This document shows, in pieces, positions 11,901-19,277 of a stretch of DNA of 64,000 nt. The position numbers and the translations under genes are program-made. The notes beneath the pieces are model-generated. The model ran no database searches. It saw only the letters and a list, made by a program, of their open reading frames with translations, and had not been told where the DNA came from. This DNA comes from Candidatus Gastranaerophilales bacterium. Lineage in GTDB: Bacteria > Cyanobacteriota > Vampirovibrionia > Gastranaerophilales > Gastranaerophilaceae. Location of the stretch: contig CAAFVD010000077.1 in the NCBI GenBank assembly GCA_900766355.1, positions 93,573 to 157,572 on the forward strand, given 5' to 3'. The stretch's first letter is position 1. Every line of letters begins with the position of its first letter.

Positions 11901-14900
11901 ATGGATTTTTTGGTTCTTCACCAAAACAGTCTTTTAATATTTTTCCATCATTACTAACTAAGAAAGCATCACCTTTATTTCGTTGCGTATATACTACTCC
12001 ATCAACTTCTATTTGTAATCTGCCATCTTCTGTCATTTTAAAACCTTCATCAGGCACACGTTCACTAAGAGGTTTTCCAAAGTTAGGGTCTTTCATCGCA
12101 TCAGCAAGAATAACTTTGCCCTCATTAGATTGTACAAGAGTTTGAAGTCGTTCGAGTTCTAGTTGTTGAGCCTTTGTTTGTTGAACTGGAGTTACCCCTG
12201 CAGTTTCCACTTCTGAATTATGAATAGCTGCAGCTTGCTCTGGAGTATTGCCTATTGCAAATTCGCCTGCAGGTTTTTCAATAGTTTCCTTAGTTTGTTG
12301 TTCTACTACTGGTTTATCCCCTTCGCCTTTGTTCTCTATAACGGGTTTGCGTTCTTCTGTTGCAGAGGTTTCTGTTACTCTAGATTCTTCGCTACGCTCT
12401 GAATGACTGGCAGGGTCAGTTTCGGCAGGTTTGTTTGATTCTACAGGTTTTTCCCCTTCGCCTTTGTTCTCTATAACGGGTTTGCGTTCTTCTGTTGCAG
12501 AGGTTTCTGTTACTCGAGATTCTTCGACTATCGCCTCTGAATGACTTTCTGAGTTAACACGAGATTCTTCGGCTGGTGCCTCTGAATGACTAACAGGGTC
12601 AGTTTCTGCAGGTTTGTTTAATTCATCAAGAACAGCTTGTTTCGTTTCGGCAGGTAATTCTTTTATAGTTCCATCTGCATTATAAATTTCAACATCAGTA
12701 GCTTTGCCGTTTTCATACGAAACTTTATATTCTATATGAGCCTTGCCTTCAACATCTCTTGATACAATATAAGAATTTACAGTATCATTACCTTTCATTT
12801 CATTTATAATCGTATTCGCACCATCAGTTTCTCCTTCAAAATGAAGTCCTGGTTTTGATTGCTTAATACCAACTTCTTGACGAAGTGCAGTTAATTCTGG
12901 CTTGCCCATAACAGACGCTTCACCTTCGGTTGCCATATTGACAATTTGACGGCGTTCAGGGGCTTGACCCCATTCTCTTTGAACTTTCAAAGATTCCTTC
13001 ATTAACTCGTTACGTTCTTGTACGGTCAAATCCGTTTTCTTAATTTCGGACCTAATCGCATTAAGTTCTTCTCTTGTTTTAGCGTTATTAATTCGCTCTT
13101 TGAAAGATTTGATTTGTTGAGTTGAAGTTCCACGAGATTCTTCGGCTGATGCCTCTGAATGACGAGCAGCAACCTCTTTCTTAGTCAATTCCGTAAGTTC
13201 AGCTTTGCCATTTTTATTCTCTGCAAGTCTAAATTCTCTACCACTTGCAGAATCGGACCAAATACCATCTTTATTAAGAGTAAGCACATTATCACCGAGT
13301 TTTGCTTTAAATGTACCGTCAGCTTGTAATTCAACATGAGGTTTTACTTTGCCTCTTACGGCAGACATACCATGCAAATGACCGAATATCATCATTGCAG
13401 TCATTGATGCTTGTTCAAAATTAAAACTACCATCAGGGTTTACACAACGCAAATTATCCCAGAAATTGGTTTCTCCATGACTTTCTGCAGTCATCAATCC
13501 AGCAGCACCCATCAAATCTGCTACCAAACCAACACCATGCACTGTATATTTAGCACCAGCAGACGAAACAAATTCAGAAGCAATTGCCGTTGAACCACCA
13601 ATAGCACCACCCATACCACCAAAAAGACTTGCACTTTCAACTTTTTTATTCATTTCTGAAATTCTGTCAGAAGTAAAACCTTCTCTACTTGTTGCAATAT
13701 TAGATGCGTCAAGAACTACTGTTTTCCCAGCCATGTGCATAGCACCTGTTGCTGAAGAATCCATAATTGTTGCAACTTTCCTAGCGTTTTCAACAAATTT
13801 AGGATTTTTTGTTGCGACGTTTGTAACAACTTCATATATTTTAGAACCTTTTGCAGCTTCTTGAGTAATTTTTATAACCTTACAAGCCTTATCGGATTTG
13901 CTAATAACTTTATATAAAGCATTGCCCATTTTTATCACAGTATTAGCAGCATTAAAACCTTTAGGTAAAGGTAATGCAAGTACTGCCATATCAACCATAA
14001 ACTCGCCTGTTTGTTGTGCAGTTTGATAATCTGCATTCGCTTGTTCTAAGGCTTGAATTCCTGTTTCTCCAAGGTTCTTCATAGCATCTTCAAAAGATAC
14101 AGGCTTGCCACTTGCATCAACTAGTTTGCCCTCAGCAGCTGCCTCTAATCTTGCCATATTTGATTTTATCAACTGATATTTATTTGCAACAGAAGAACGT
14201 GTAGCATATCCACTATATGTTTCTCTATGCCAATTTACAAAATCTTGTTTCCAACCGTCTTTTGCCTCATTTAATTTTTTATCACGTTCCAAATCTGCTA
14301 ATTGTGATTTTAACCAAGTTACAACATATTTATTATGTGCAATTTGTTCAGGTGTTAATTTTACTTTACCCTCTTTATCACTATATTCTGTTACTTGCTT
14401 ATCTGTTATACTTGTAACATTTTTGAAACTATTAGTTTTAAAATGAGCGTCCTCTTTTTTCATCAAAACATTAAAATTATCACCCATTTTTGCTTTAACT
14501 TTAGATAAAATACTATTATTACTAATTAAAGAATATGCTCTTGAGATTAAATTTTCTGCAGTTTTAAGATCATTTGTTTCTGTTGCTTGAAGTTGCATAA
14601 CATTATTATCTGTCTTTACGGCAAATCCATAATGCAAATCTTCGTATGACTTAAAAGATTGTAATGCTCCTTGTAGTAACTTTGTTGCTTTTGTTACAAT
14701 CTCATCTTCTGAATATAAATCAGGTCTAGCCATCATTAAATAATCATCTTGATGTTTTTCTGCAGCTTGTTTCTTTAACAATTTAGCGTCTAAAGCTGAT
14801 TTTCCATTAGGTGATTGTAAAGCAAACATCTGTTTTGTAACATCATTATCTTGTGCTTCAAAGCCTTTTTTGAAATTACCTTTTTTAGCCCACAATACAC

Positions 14901-16305
14901 CTGTTTCTGCTTTGATTCTTACAATTTCATCTCTATCAAGCATATCTTCTTTAGGGTCAATAAGAGTAGTGTTAAAATCATCTATCTCTTGAACATCACC
15001 ATCATGAACCCCATAAATATATGTTTGAAGAGCATCTTGACCTTTGAATTGTGCTTTATAATTCTTCTTTTTGTTTTCTTCTTCTGCTGCATCTTGCAAA
15101 GCTTGATAATCTTCTTTTGTACTTGCTGCATCAGCTGCTGCCATACGGTTTGCTCTTTCATTAACACCAACCCCAATACCTTCAATACCAAAACCTGAAA
15201 TTTTAGTTAAGTTCGTTTGCAAAATTTCGTTTCTTCTTGATTGATCTGTAATTGCATTATTTTTTACCAATGCAGCATTGAATTGATAAACTTCATCATC
15301 ACCGATTTCTGATGCCAAGAAAGCCTCATAAGCTGTTTTATATTTACCAGAACCGTATTGAGCGTTTTTATCAACCTTATTGCCATATTCTGCTGAATAA
15401 TGTTTATTAACTTTGTTTAAGACTTCAGGGTCGATAATCTGAGCATTCGTATTTTTCAACAACTCATAATCAGTACCCAAGCCTGTTCTGAATAACAACC
15501 AATTTTCTTTAGCACCTTTATCTAAATTCTTGATAATTGCTTGAGCTTCTTTTTCTGCATATTTAACATAAGTTTTGCGTTTGGTATCATAATACCAAAC
15601 TTCACCATTACTAGCTTTAAATCTCAATACACCTTTGTTTGAATAAGATGAATTGCCGCTCAAAATTTGTTGACGAATTTTATCTGCTTCAGCTTTTGAC
15701 TTGCCTTTTGTTTGTTTGGCAATATAATCATTCATATTGTCTTTTTGGTCTTCTGCCTCAACATAGCCTGTTTTTAGCTCTTTTCCGTCTGATGACAAAA
15801 CAACTCGTTTTCCATTTTCGTCAATAGCTGACATTCTACCATGTCTATCACGTTTTGAATTTGTAATAACATAGTTCTTTTTACCATATTTAACCTTGTG
15901 TTCAGATGATGTGCTTTCATAAAAAATCTTGTTTTTCGCATAATCATCTTTTAACATTACAAGTTTATTATCTTTTGTATGTGACACTACATGATATACT
16001 TCCTTACCCCTCTCTTTTACTAAGATTCTGCCACCTGTTGTCAATGTACCTACGGTTTCGTACTCACGTACTTTTCCGTTAACTTTTAATGGGATAATTT
16101 TACCTCTATTTGCAGTGTCTTTTAATTGAAATCCAGTTTTCTTATAAATTTCTTGCTTCAAAGCAGAATCATTAGGCTTTTTTACAGTCTGTTTGTTACC
16201 ATTGCCCTTAAATACTTGTTGTTCTTTCTTTTGCTGCTGTTTTTTAACTTTCTTATTTTCAACTTGAGTAGCTGCAGAAACACTAGTATTTTGGATTTTG
16301 GCCAT
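5947..16305 (-). CDS. Giant repeat-rich protein, 3452 residues
   Basis: Function unknown. In order: a Lys/Gln-rich N-terminus with the motif QQVFKGNG (F32); a mixed region to about 760; two hydrophobic Gly/Ala-rich stretches (about 765-800 and 890-945, e.g. LFGGMGGAIGGSTAIASEF); a long acidic region with coiled-coil-like segments (about 1480-1700); YD/YwqK-like repeats such as YDSNGNVAKTTSKDATGK around 2110-2180 and again 2560-2950; four 16-residue KPVEIKTEGEFAKEDS repeats (2222-2285); one transmembrane-like helix (IGIGVGVLALGGGIYGVSKL, near 2965); two copies of a DGKxY...YKxEDGKLV module (3020-3135); four GGGRTGGSASGTTGSQ repeats; and a basic C-terminus. There is no signal peptide. GTGAGGTG precedes the ATG. 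It resembles a large surface or contact protein, but this is inference. REP-like DNA is embedded in frame at several places. Confidence 0.85.
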   Translation of the reverse strand: MAKIQNTSVSAATQVENKKVKKQQQKKEQQVFKGNGNKQTVKKPNDSALKQEIYKKTGFQLKDTANRGKIIPLKVNGKVREYETVGTLTTGGRILVKERGKEVYHVVSHTKDNKLVMLKDDYAKNKIFYESTSSEHKVKYGKKNYVITNSKRDRHGRMSAIDENGKRVVLSSDGKELKTGYVEAEDQKDNMNDYIAKQTKGKSKAEADKIRQQILSGNSSYSNKGVLRFKASNGEVWYYDTKRKTYVKYAEKEAQAIIKNLDKGAKENWLLFRTGLGTDYELLKNTNAQIIDPEVLNKVNKHYSAEYGNKVDKNAQYGSGKYKTAYEAFLASEIGDDEVYQFNAALVKNNAITDQSRRNEILQTNLTKISGFGIEGIGVGVNERANRMAAADAASTKEDYQALQDAAEEENKKKNYKAQFKGQDALQTYIYGVHDGDVQEIDDFNTTLIDPKEDMLDRDEIVRIKAETGVLWAKKGNFKKGFEAQDNDVTKQMFALQSPNGKSALDAKLLKKQAAEKHQDDYLMMARPDLYSEDEIVTKATKLLQGALQSFKSYEDLHYGFAVKTDNNVMQLQATETNDLKTAENLISRAYSLISNNSILSKVKAKMGDNFNVLMKKEDAHFKTNSFKNVTSITDKQVTEYSDKEGKVKLTPEQIAHNKYVVTWLKSQLADLERDKKLNEAKDGWKQDFVNWHRETYSGYATRSSVANKYQLIKSNMARLEAAAEGKLVDASGKPVSFEDAMKNLGETGIQALEQANADYQTAQQTGEFMVDMAVLALPLPKGFNAANTVIKMGNALYKVISKSDKACKVIKITQEAAKGSKIYEVVTNVATKNPKFVENARKVATIMDSSATGAMHMAGKTVVLDASNIATSREGFTSDRISEMNKKVESASLFGGMGGAIGGSTAIASEFVSSAGAKYTVHGVGLVADLMGAAGLMTAESHGETNFWDNLRCVNPDGSFNFEQASMTAMMIFGHLHGMSAVRGKVKPHVELQADGTFKAKLGDNVLTLNKDGIWSDSASGREFRLAENKNGKAELTELTKKEVAARHSEASAEESRGTSTQQIKSFKERINNAKTREELNAIRSEIKKTDLTVQERNELMKESLKVQREWGQAPERRQIVNMATEGEASVMGKPELTALRQEVGIKQSKPGLHFEGETDGANTIINEMKGNDTVNSYIVSRDVEGKAHIEYKVSYENGKATDVEIYNADGTIKELPAETKQAVLDELNKPAETDPVSHSEAPAEESRVNSESHSEAIVEESRVTETSATEERKPVIENKGEGEKPVESNKPAETDPASHSERSEESRVTETSATEERKPVIENKGEGDKPVVEQQTKETIEKPAGEFAIGNTPEQAAAIHNSEVETAGVTPVQQTKAQQLELERLQTLVQSNEGKVILADAMKDPNFGKPLSERVPDEGFKMTEDGRLQIEVDGVVYTQRNKGDAFLVSNDGKILKDCFGEEPKNPSATDNPNLTRLYRDGDGKIFGIENQYGAIDYSHTSPEYYPAGKPNTSLNLSLGRPTENYIMTDNVGRVIYNYNPQLDAFAEYHSTTIQGRGRTMSDSNIVSDLNQAIQDVNLKNTTFSTKKGRQKAYEDVRTQIENAYKDNKLTGQDYENLVANLNAKAEKAGGLIVKETRYQQYVAKRAEVYETNRDLLSDKIDKVATKSDYDNMVAEINESFKSGKIDKESARVLNETLDAKGELIEGVETLSQKKAKIEKQVREIETAQRIEEVEANSQHRAELLDEYLAESGEKLPSEIGTKEYYDEALSTIDRGVKSGLIEPQKAEVLRTQAKEQLARLESESSQPATDKSVVAEESRVTTETPQKTEQTPVNASESEANQIKPETKATETKSAAESNSETYNPEQRAEKLGLKPSKEGNRIDFETFIDGEHPQFVEVDSNGNPVKRFIISLDQNGKPFVEIRATYENGEIVLREQFDEFGEVVAREYADIPVNLSDVDNFLKEYPNFEKSEADGVVTITNPKENFTIKYDNKTRKKIEETQVDKDGLVVRNTFNEDGFIATRESDFVYEGNRYHEFNDVNKGTKSYQQILDKNTGISTEVKPELAKKFAEGTVDDGKFTPKGVNEDANMGEEVFSPYEVIEQNAEGKPTKTVLKNIDGKVLEYNYNEYDSNGNVAKTTSKDATGKVTASHEFEYDSSHNLTKETVKDANGKITGIYDGKDKSLEIPESKIERKSVVEESQVTGEQKKSSLILSGDERKPVKIKTAEEFAKEENKPVQIKTEEEFAKEDSKPVEIKTEGEFAKEDSKPVEIKTEGEFAKKDGQPVEIDSSNTTTEKGANQPIKLDLDTKSSRGDIDAKSHYEVMADKVIVDGEEFPIPQTLEEAKNTKALRHWGGGIEYSIEYTSDFNNSTNRVILKYDTESGKFIGSREEISINGKALKDTSRNADGTIDYTHEYLKAENGQAFEVYRDSNGKPTSISQQYETHKKITFDKEGNASYEVTNEKNETVTKPIEEAFKDYPELKPLLEKQGIKLVEKKAEPVAEASAEKANVTEEHATGNTAEEASNIHNEEVAKAESGAITGDETPVTTEESASAGEETPVSENSETADAKPSKISMFDRLFHKNKVRLEHEVEAGTRISWEHTYKTQRDENGYVRTKTDQETNIVRQKEYFNAKGKKIKTETFDIKGKKSELTEGNVTTIYNEDGTIKTVEYPNHKNVYFKYNDNGKLIGAQFWEGHNDLHPKNWNDSEYLAEKRRTNYEYNSDKGRFELLDEKGKVVTDEKGNPVSTATFDPETRHWVEDGQYSSDLAPKTTNVSRGEGRFRIKLPERNKVPKNLRDENGKLREGVTQNDKGYIESITKDEVVTTKNYDSKGTLVSETTENLTKYYNKNGDVICTKEILPGDKGVKITEKTKDYDLEIIEKDGSLKIIHHTKNENGTAKGTEEFKYSEKNKVYENTSPEGNVLKTVEYDAKNHKWTIKDAEGKKIDSQNNMKESHIKRNIGIGVGVLALGGGIYGVSKLVKSDDDKEVEQPAKPAAKPAPKKDTPAPKAETKVTLGDKEGTIAEDGTLILDGKKYPKDTDGTYTIGDKKYKVEDGKLVEVVDTPDDNGETGGAAPDESPEVKGTIDGKEYIIKDGKVSLGGSELTPDENGHYKIGDDKYKIEDGKLVKVEPEEPAKTDTGTDAAQSDDSQAGGGRTNSSASGTTGSQGGGRTGGSASGTTGSQGGGRTGGSASGTTGSQGGGRTGSSTSGTTGTTHNDTSRPVTTPRSEQSEESRHADNTPVTRVTEPTEAQKQVAKTLQDEISGISTQADVKAFFTKLTSAVKNGQITIMQSDELLNLVNVHVETLVEVARAQNEQDAIQKPEFGLGEVTTPQETQRKEKREITPMERMALTESIRKARDRKDIEKIQQEMRQYKVFPGRKNLRRAYKAKLRAIKHQGEPQKVEKYNEKFEKRMEKIENSKVYEQDSKEILYKIDKKMWDSENFYT
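6582..6615 (-). repeat. In-frame REP-like copy in the giant gene (i)
   Basis: Read on the minus strand this encodes PRSEQSEESRHAD. The GAAGAATCTCG arm is intact and the TCATTCAGAG arm is degenerate (GTTCAGAAC). Same orientation and frame as the other copies. Confidence 0.65.
6646..6837 (-). repeat. 48-bp tandem coding repeat, four copies
   Basis: Encodes four copies of a 16-residue unit, GGGRT-(N/G)-S/G-S-A/T-S-G-T-T-G-S-Q, in the Gly/Ser/Thr-rich linker near the C-terminus of the giant protein. The central copies are almost identical at the DNA level, which suggests recent slippage or unequal exchange. Confidence 0.9.
9451..9642 (-). repeat. 48-bp tandem coding repeat KPV-IKTE-EFAKED, four copies
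   Basis: Four 16-residue units of the form K-P-V-x-I-K-T-E-x-E-F-A-K-E-D-S, followed by a decayed fifth (QPVEID). Same 48-bp period as the Gly-rich repeat at 6646-6837 but unrelated in sequence. Confidence 0.9.
9688..9712 (-). repeat. Partial in-frame REP-like copy (ii)
   Basis: Only the right arm is kept (GAAGAATCTC), read as SVVEESQVT. It is in the same frame as the fuller copies. Short enough that it could be chance on its own. Confidence 0.4.
10836..10865 (-). repeat. Partial in-frame REP-like copy (iii)
   Basis: Read as SVVAEESRVTT on the minus strand. The right arm has one change (GAGGAATCTCG). Same frame and orientation as the other copies. Confidence 0.45.
12375..12592 (-). repeat. 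Cluster of three in-frame REP-like copies (iv-vi) within a duplicated segment
   Basis: Three full copies on the minus strand: 12554-12592 (SHSEAPAEESRV), 12508-12547 (SHSEAIVEESRV) and 12375-12412 (SHSERSEESRV). The spacers between TCATTCAGAG and GAAGAATCT are 9, 9 and 6 bases, so the frame is kept. They sit in a 135-base direct duplication that also encodes RKPVIENKGEG twice (around 12321 and 12456). Confidence 0.85.
13131..13172 (-). repeat. In-frame REP-like copy (vii)
   Basis: Full copy encoding RHSEASAEESRG, with a 9-base spacer between the TCATTCAGAG and GAAGAATCTCG arms. It lies between two ordinary-looking protein segments (KKEVAA and TSTQQIKSF). Confidence 0.85.
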
Positions 16306-16501
16306 AGGTACACCTCACATATATTATTCTTATATTAATAAACGGCTTTTATATGTGAAACTTTACCCAAAATAGTGACATTGTTACAATTATTCATACA
16401 TTCTATTGAAATTTTTACAAATTTCTCAAGAATTAATAGAAAATAAGTCAAAAAAAGTCGTTTTAACAAAAAACATACACTCATCTTTGAACCACAATAA
16501 T

Positions 16502-17956
16502 TTATACTGTAGTTTGTAAAGTTGTATTCTTTTCGTTCTCTAATCTTTCTCTAATTCTCTTTTTAGTAGCAAATTCTTTATCATTCGATAAAATTCTCTT
16601 TGCCAACATCATTCCTGGCAATAGCACACCCAATGCAAACATTGAAGATGCCATATTTACTTTTATTGAATTTCTTTTTAATTTTCTTACTTGATTAAAG
16701 AATGTATCTACATCTTCTCCTGATGCTTTATATTGGTTATAAAGTTTTTGGATTCTATGATGAGTTTTTCTCATCGTATCCATATCAATGTACTTTCTCG
16801 TATCAATATATCCGGTATCAACTTTTTTCTTAAAGAAGCCAAGAATACCTTTTTGTCTAACCTTGTAATTTTCAATAATATCAGACTTTTTAGCAGCCTT
16901 AACAACTGCATTATCAGGATTGTTATGGATATACTCATACAATTCTGCATCTTTTAACAATTCTTCTGATGTCTTTTTAGGTGGATTAAAGAAATCTTTA
17001 ACTTTTTGAATAATTCCTTTTTTCTTAGGTTTTTCTATTGTGTATTTTGGAAATTCATTCAAGCTCTTTTCAATTTCTCCCGATTTAAAGAGTTCTTTGA
17101 ATTTGTCATCTTCCAACACTCTTGAATCAAGAGCTATTGATTTGTTGTGTTTCTTATCAGCTCTATGTTCCAAATGGTTCATTATCTTTTGACCTTCATA
17201 ATACATGAACAATAAGAAGCCGCCTTCTTTTATTACATATCCACCAAACTCTTGTGGGTCTCTGGATTTTGCAAGTCTTTGCCCTGTAATACCACCATCT
17301 AGAACATACATGTTTTTAACAGGGTCCAAGATAAAGTCTGTCACTCCCCCTTTAAATGAAAGGTTATTATTATGTTTTTTGATTGATGAGAAGGCTGTGT
17401 AATCTTTATTATTTTTATTCATAACAAATTTATTACTGTTCATTATGGCTTTCTTTTCTTGTTTTGCCATATCAGCTTTAATTCTCTTTTCAATTTTATT
17501 TTCTGTATATTTTTGTTTTAAATCTGTTAGTATATCATACGAAGCTAGAGCCATACCTGTAGCAACTACGACTTTTAGTACATTTAGCGCCTTGAAGGTC
17601 TTTGCATTTTTACCGATTTTCTCTATATCGTTTGCAATATTCGTACCTTTTGGTGCATATTTTTTAGTCTTTTCAAAAATATCCTTATTATCTAAGTTTC
17701 TTATATCATACTTAGGGTCAAGTTTTGCGATTTTGAAAGCTGTTTTATCAATAATCTTTTTATAAGCAGGTATTGAACCTAACCAAATACCCTCTGTGCC
17801 TGCTTCGTCTATAAATCTATCTTGCGCTTCTTCTTTCTTACCTGTAACATAAGATGCTGTAGTCAACCCCAAACAATTTGCTCCATCTTTTACACCAAGA
17901 GGAACAAGCGATTTTGGATTTCCCAATACTGAATATATTTTTGCCGGTGATATCAT
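16502..17956 (-). CDS. Membrane protein of unknown function with internal FKG motif
   Basis: 484 residues, no recognised family. A hydrophobic helix lies at about 125-145 (LKVVVATGMALASYDIL), another stretch around 240-255 (GGFLLFMYYEG) and a third at about 440-465 (ASSMFALGVLLPGMMLAKRI), with basic, helical segments between. After an Asn-rich linker (KKHNNNLSFKGG, near residue 200) a second module appears to begin; this is the same motif that starts several other proteins here. AAGGAAAAGGA precedes the ATG. The giant gene lies 196 bases downstream on the same strand, so the two may be co-transcribed. Confidence 0.75.
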   Translation of the reverse strand: MISPAKIYSVLGNPKSLVPLGVKDGANCLGLTTASYVTGKKEEAQDRFIDEAGTEGIWLGSIPAYKKIIDKTAFKIAKLDPKYDIRNLDNKDIFEKTKKYAPKGTNIANDIEKIGKNAKTFKALNVLKVVVATGMALASYDILTDLKQKYTENKIEKRIKADMAKQEKKAIMNSNKFVMNKNNKDYTAFSSIKKHNNNLSFKGGVTDFILDPVKNMYVLDGGITGQRLAKSRDPQEFGGYVIKEGGFLLFMYYEGQKIMNHLEHRADKKHNKSIALDSRVLEDDKFKELFKSGEIEKSLNEFPKYTIEKPKKKGIIQKVKDFFNPPKKTSEELLKDAELYEYIHNNPDNAVVKAAKKSDIIENYKVRQKGILGFFKKKVDTGYIDTRKYIDMDTMRKTHHRIQKLYNQYKASGEDVDTFFNQVRKLKRNSIKVNMASSMFALGVLLPGMMLAKRILSNDKEFATKKRIRERLENEKNTTLQTTV

Positions 17957-18379
17957 TTCCTTTTCCTTACTATATTAGCCTGTGTATTACAAGCCCCAAA
18001 TTAAGTTCATTAACTCGACGATTGGAGCATTCGCCTTTATAGTAATTCTTCGTCGTATATTCATAACTACATTCATCAATAAACCTTCCTTTTGTATTAA
18101 GTATTTAAAATTTAAAAATTTACCTTTTTACACTTAAAATGTAATAAAATTTTACATAAAAAAACAGACCCATAAGGTCTTGTTTTTATTAGTACACGAA
18201 ATAAAGATGTTTTAACAAAAACAAGCCCTAATTCATATATACTAATCGTCGTAAATTTCTAATCATAAAAACAGAATACATGAAAGTAATTATTTTGTAA
18301 AGGAGATTTAAATTTTCAAATATTGTCTATCCTTAGACTTGACATTTAACTATATCTTACATAACATAGTATAAGAAAT
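17957..18379. other. Intergenic region, 423 bases
   Basis: No gene seen. It holds a hairpin with T-tract at 18161-18188 (AAAACAGACC / GGTC-T-TGTTTT) and the tRNA-Cys promoter at its right end. The remainder is AT-rich sequence with short inverted repeats (e.g. around ACTCGACGATTGG and TCTTCGTCGTA) and nothing I can assign. Confidence 0.6.
18339..18367 (+). promoter_or_regulatory. Promoter of tRNA-Cys
   Basis: -35 TTGACA (18339-18344), 17-base spacer, -10 TAACAT (18362-18367). The expected start, about 18374, lies 6 bases before the mature tRNA 5' end. Confidence 0.6.
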
Positions 18380-18451
18380 GGCGACATGGCCAAGTGGTAA
18401 GGCAGAAGCCTGCAAAGCTTTTATCCCCCAGTTCGAATCTGGGTGTCGCCT
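18380..18451 (+). tRNA. tRNA-Cys (GCA)
   Basis: Acceptor stem GGCGACA pairs with TGTCGCC. The anticodon GCA is at 18412-18414 in loop CTGCAAA, and the T-arm CCCAGTTCGAATCTGGG is complete. The discriminator is T, as expected for tRNA-Cys. CCA is not encoded. A T-run follows directly. Confidence 0.97.
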
Positions 18452-18470
18452 ATTTTTTATCCCATTATTA

Positions 18471-18499
18471 TTGAAATTTGAGAGTTTATAGACTAAAAT
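18471..18499 (+). promoter_or_regulatory. Promoter giving a likely leaderless mRNA
   Basis: -35 TTGAAA (18471-18476), 17-base spacer, -10 TAAAAT (18494-18499). The ATG at 18506 is only 6 bases further on, so the transcript should begin at or next to the start codon. No ribosome binding site is present. Confidence 0.55.
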
Positions 18500-18505
18500 A
18501 TACTT

Positions 18506-19243
18506 ATGAAGAAGCTGTTAGTATTATTTTTTATTTTACTTTTGCAATTACCTGCTCTATCTATAACAGATAATACTGATAATGTTGAGGAGACTATTCT
18601 TAACAACCCTAAAATTATTCCTCAAGAAACTTTAAAAGGAGAAGTTTCTTTTGACGAGGACTCTGCTATTTATTTAGATAAATCTATCGAACGTCCAGCT
18701 CTAAATATCAAACCACCAAACACACTTATTCCAGTTTACACACCAACATTTAAAGATACTCGTATTAGAGATCGTAGTGCATTAGCTAGATCTTCTAAAC
18801 TTTCAGGTGATGAATATTACATAGCACCAATCTTTAACTATGTATCTGAACAAGCTGGTAATTTTTCTTACGGAACATACTATGGAGCATCTATGGATAG
18901 CGCTCAAATGACTTATTCCACAAGTTTATTTACTAGATATGACGGTAAAAGATATGCTCTAACAGGAACGATAAATACTGATTCTCAATCAATCGACGGT
19001 TCTTATAGAAGCATGCTAGGTATCGCTCCCGAAATAAAACTTACAAAATCTTTGGCTCTTAGAGATACTATCAAAACTTATATGGGAGTTCCTGTTAAAA
19101 AGAATTCAATATCGTTGATATATACACCTCAATTAAAAAAATATATTGATAGCTTAAGATTTGAGTTAGGTCTATCTCAAACTTTTTACGAAAGTGGATA
19201 TAATAATGCCTCTGTTGAATTCTCTACGAAATTTAAGTTGTAA
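18506..19243 (+). CDS. Secreted or outer-membrane-associated hypothetical protein
   Basis: 245 residues. The N-terminus MKKLLVLFFILLLQLPALS is a classic signal peptide, probably cleaved after ALS. Residues 90-245 are rich in alternating polar/hydrophobic strands (YYIAPIFNYVSEQAG, FSYGTYYGASMDSAQMTYST, RFELGLSQTFYESGYNN) and the chain ends FSTKFKL, which fits a beta-rich envelope protein, perhaps a small barrel or half-barrel. No family recognised. Expressed from its own promoter with virtually no leader. Confidence 0.7.
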   Translation: MKKLLVLFFILLLQLPALSITDNTDNVEETILNNPKIIPQETLKGEVSFDEDSAIYLDKSIERPALNIKPPNTLIPVYTPTFKDTRIRDRSALARSSKLSGDEYYIAPIFNYVSEQAGNFSYGTYYGASMDSAQMTYSTSLFTRYDGKRYALTGTINTDSQSIDGSYRSMLGIAPEIKLTKSLALRDTIKTYMGVPVKKNSISLIYTPQLKKYIDSLRFELGLSQTFYESGYNNASVEFSTKFKL

Positions 19244-19266
19244 TTCAACAAAAATACGTATATAAT
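19238..19266 (+). promoter_or_regulatory. Promoter for the DivIC-like gene
   Basis: -35 TTGTAA (19238-19243), 17-base spacer, -10 TATAAT (19261-19266). The ATG at 19278 is 11 bases on, leaving a leader of only about 5 bases. The -35 overlaps the stop of the preceding gene. Confidence 0.55.
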
Positions 19267-19277
19267 TAACTTAAGCT

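Noticed and set aside
14851..15198. Hydrophobic plus-strand frames opposite the giant gene
   Set aside because: Antisense to a continuous coding frame; Phe/Cys/Ile-rich composition is typical of reverse complements of Lys/Asp/Glu-rich AT-rich genes.
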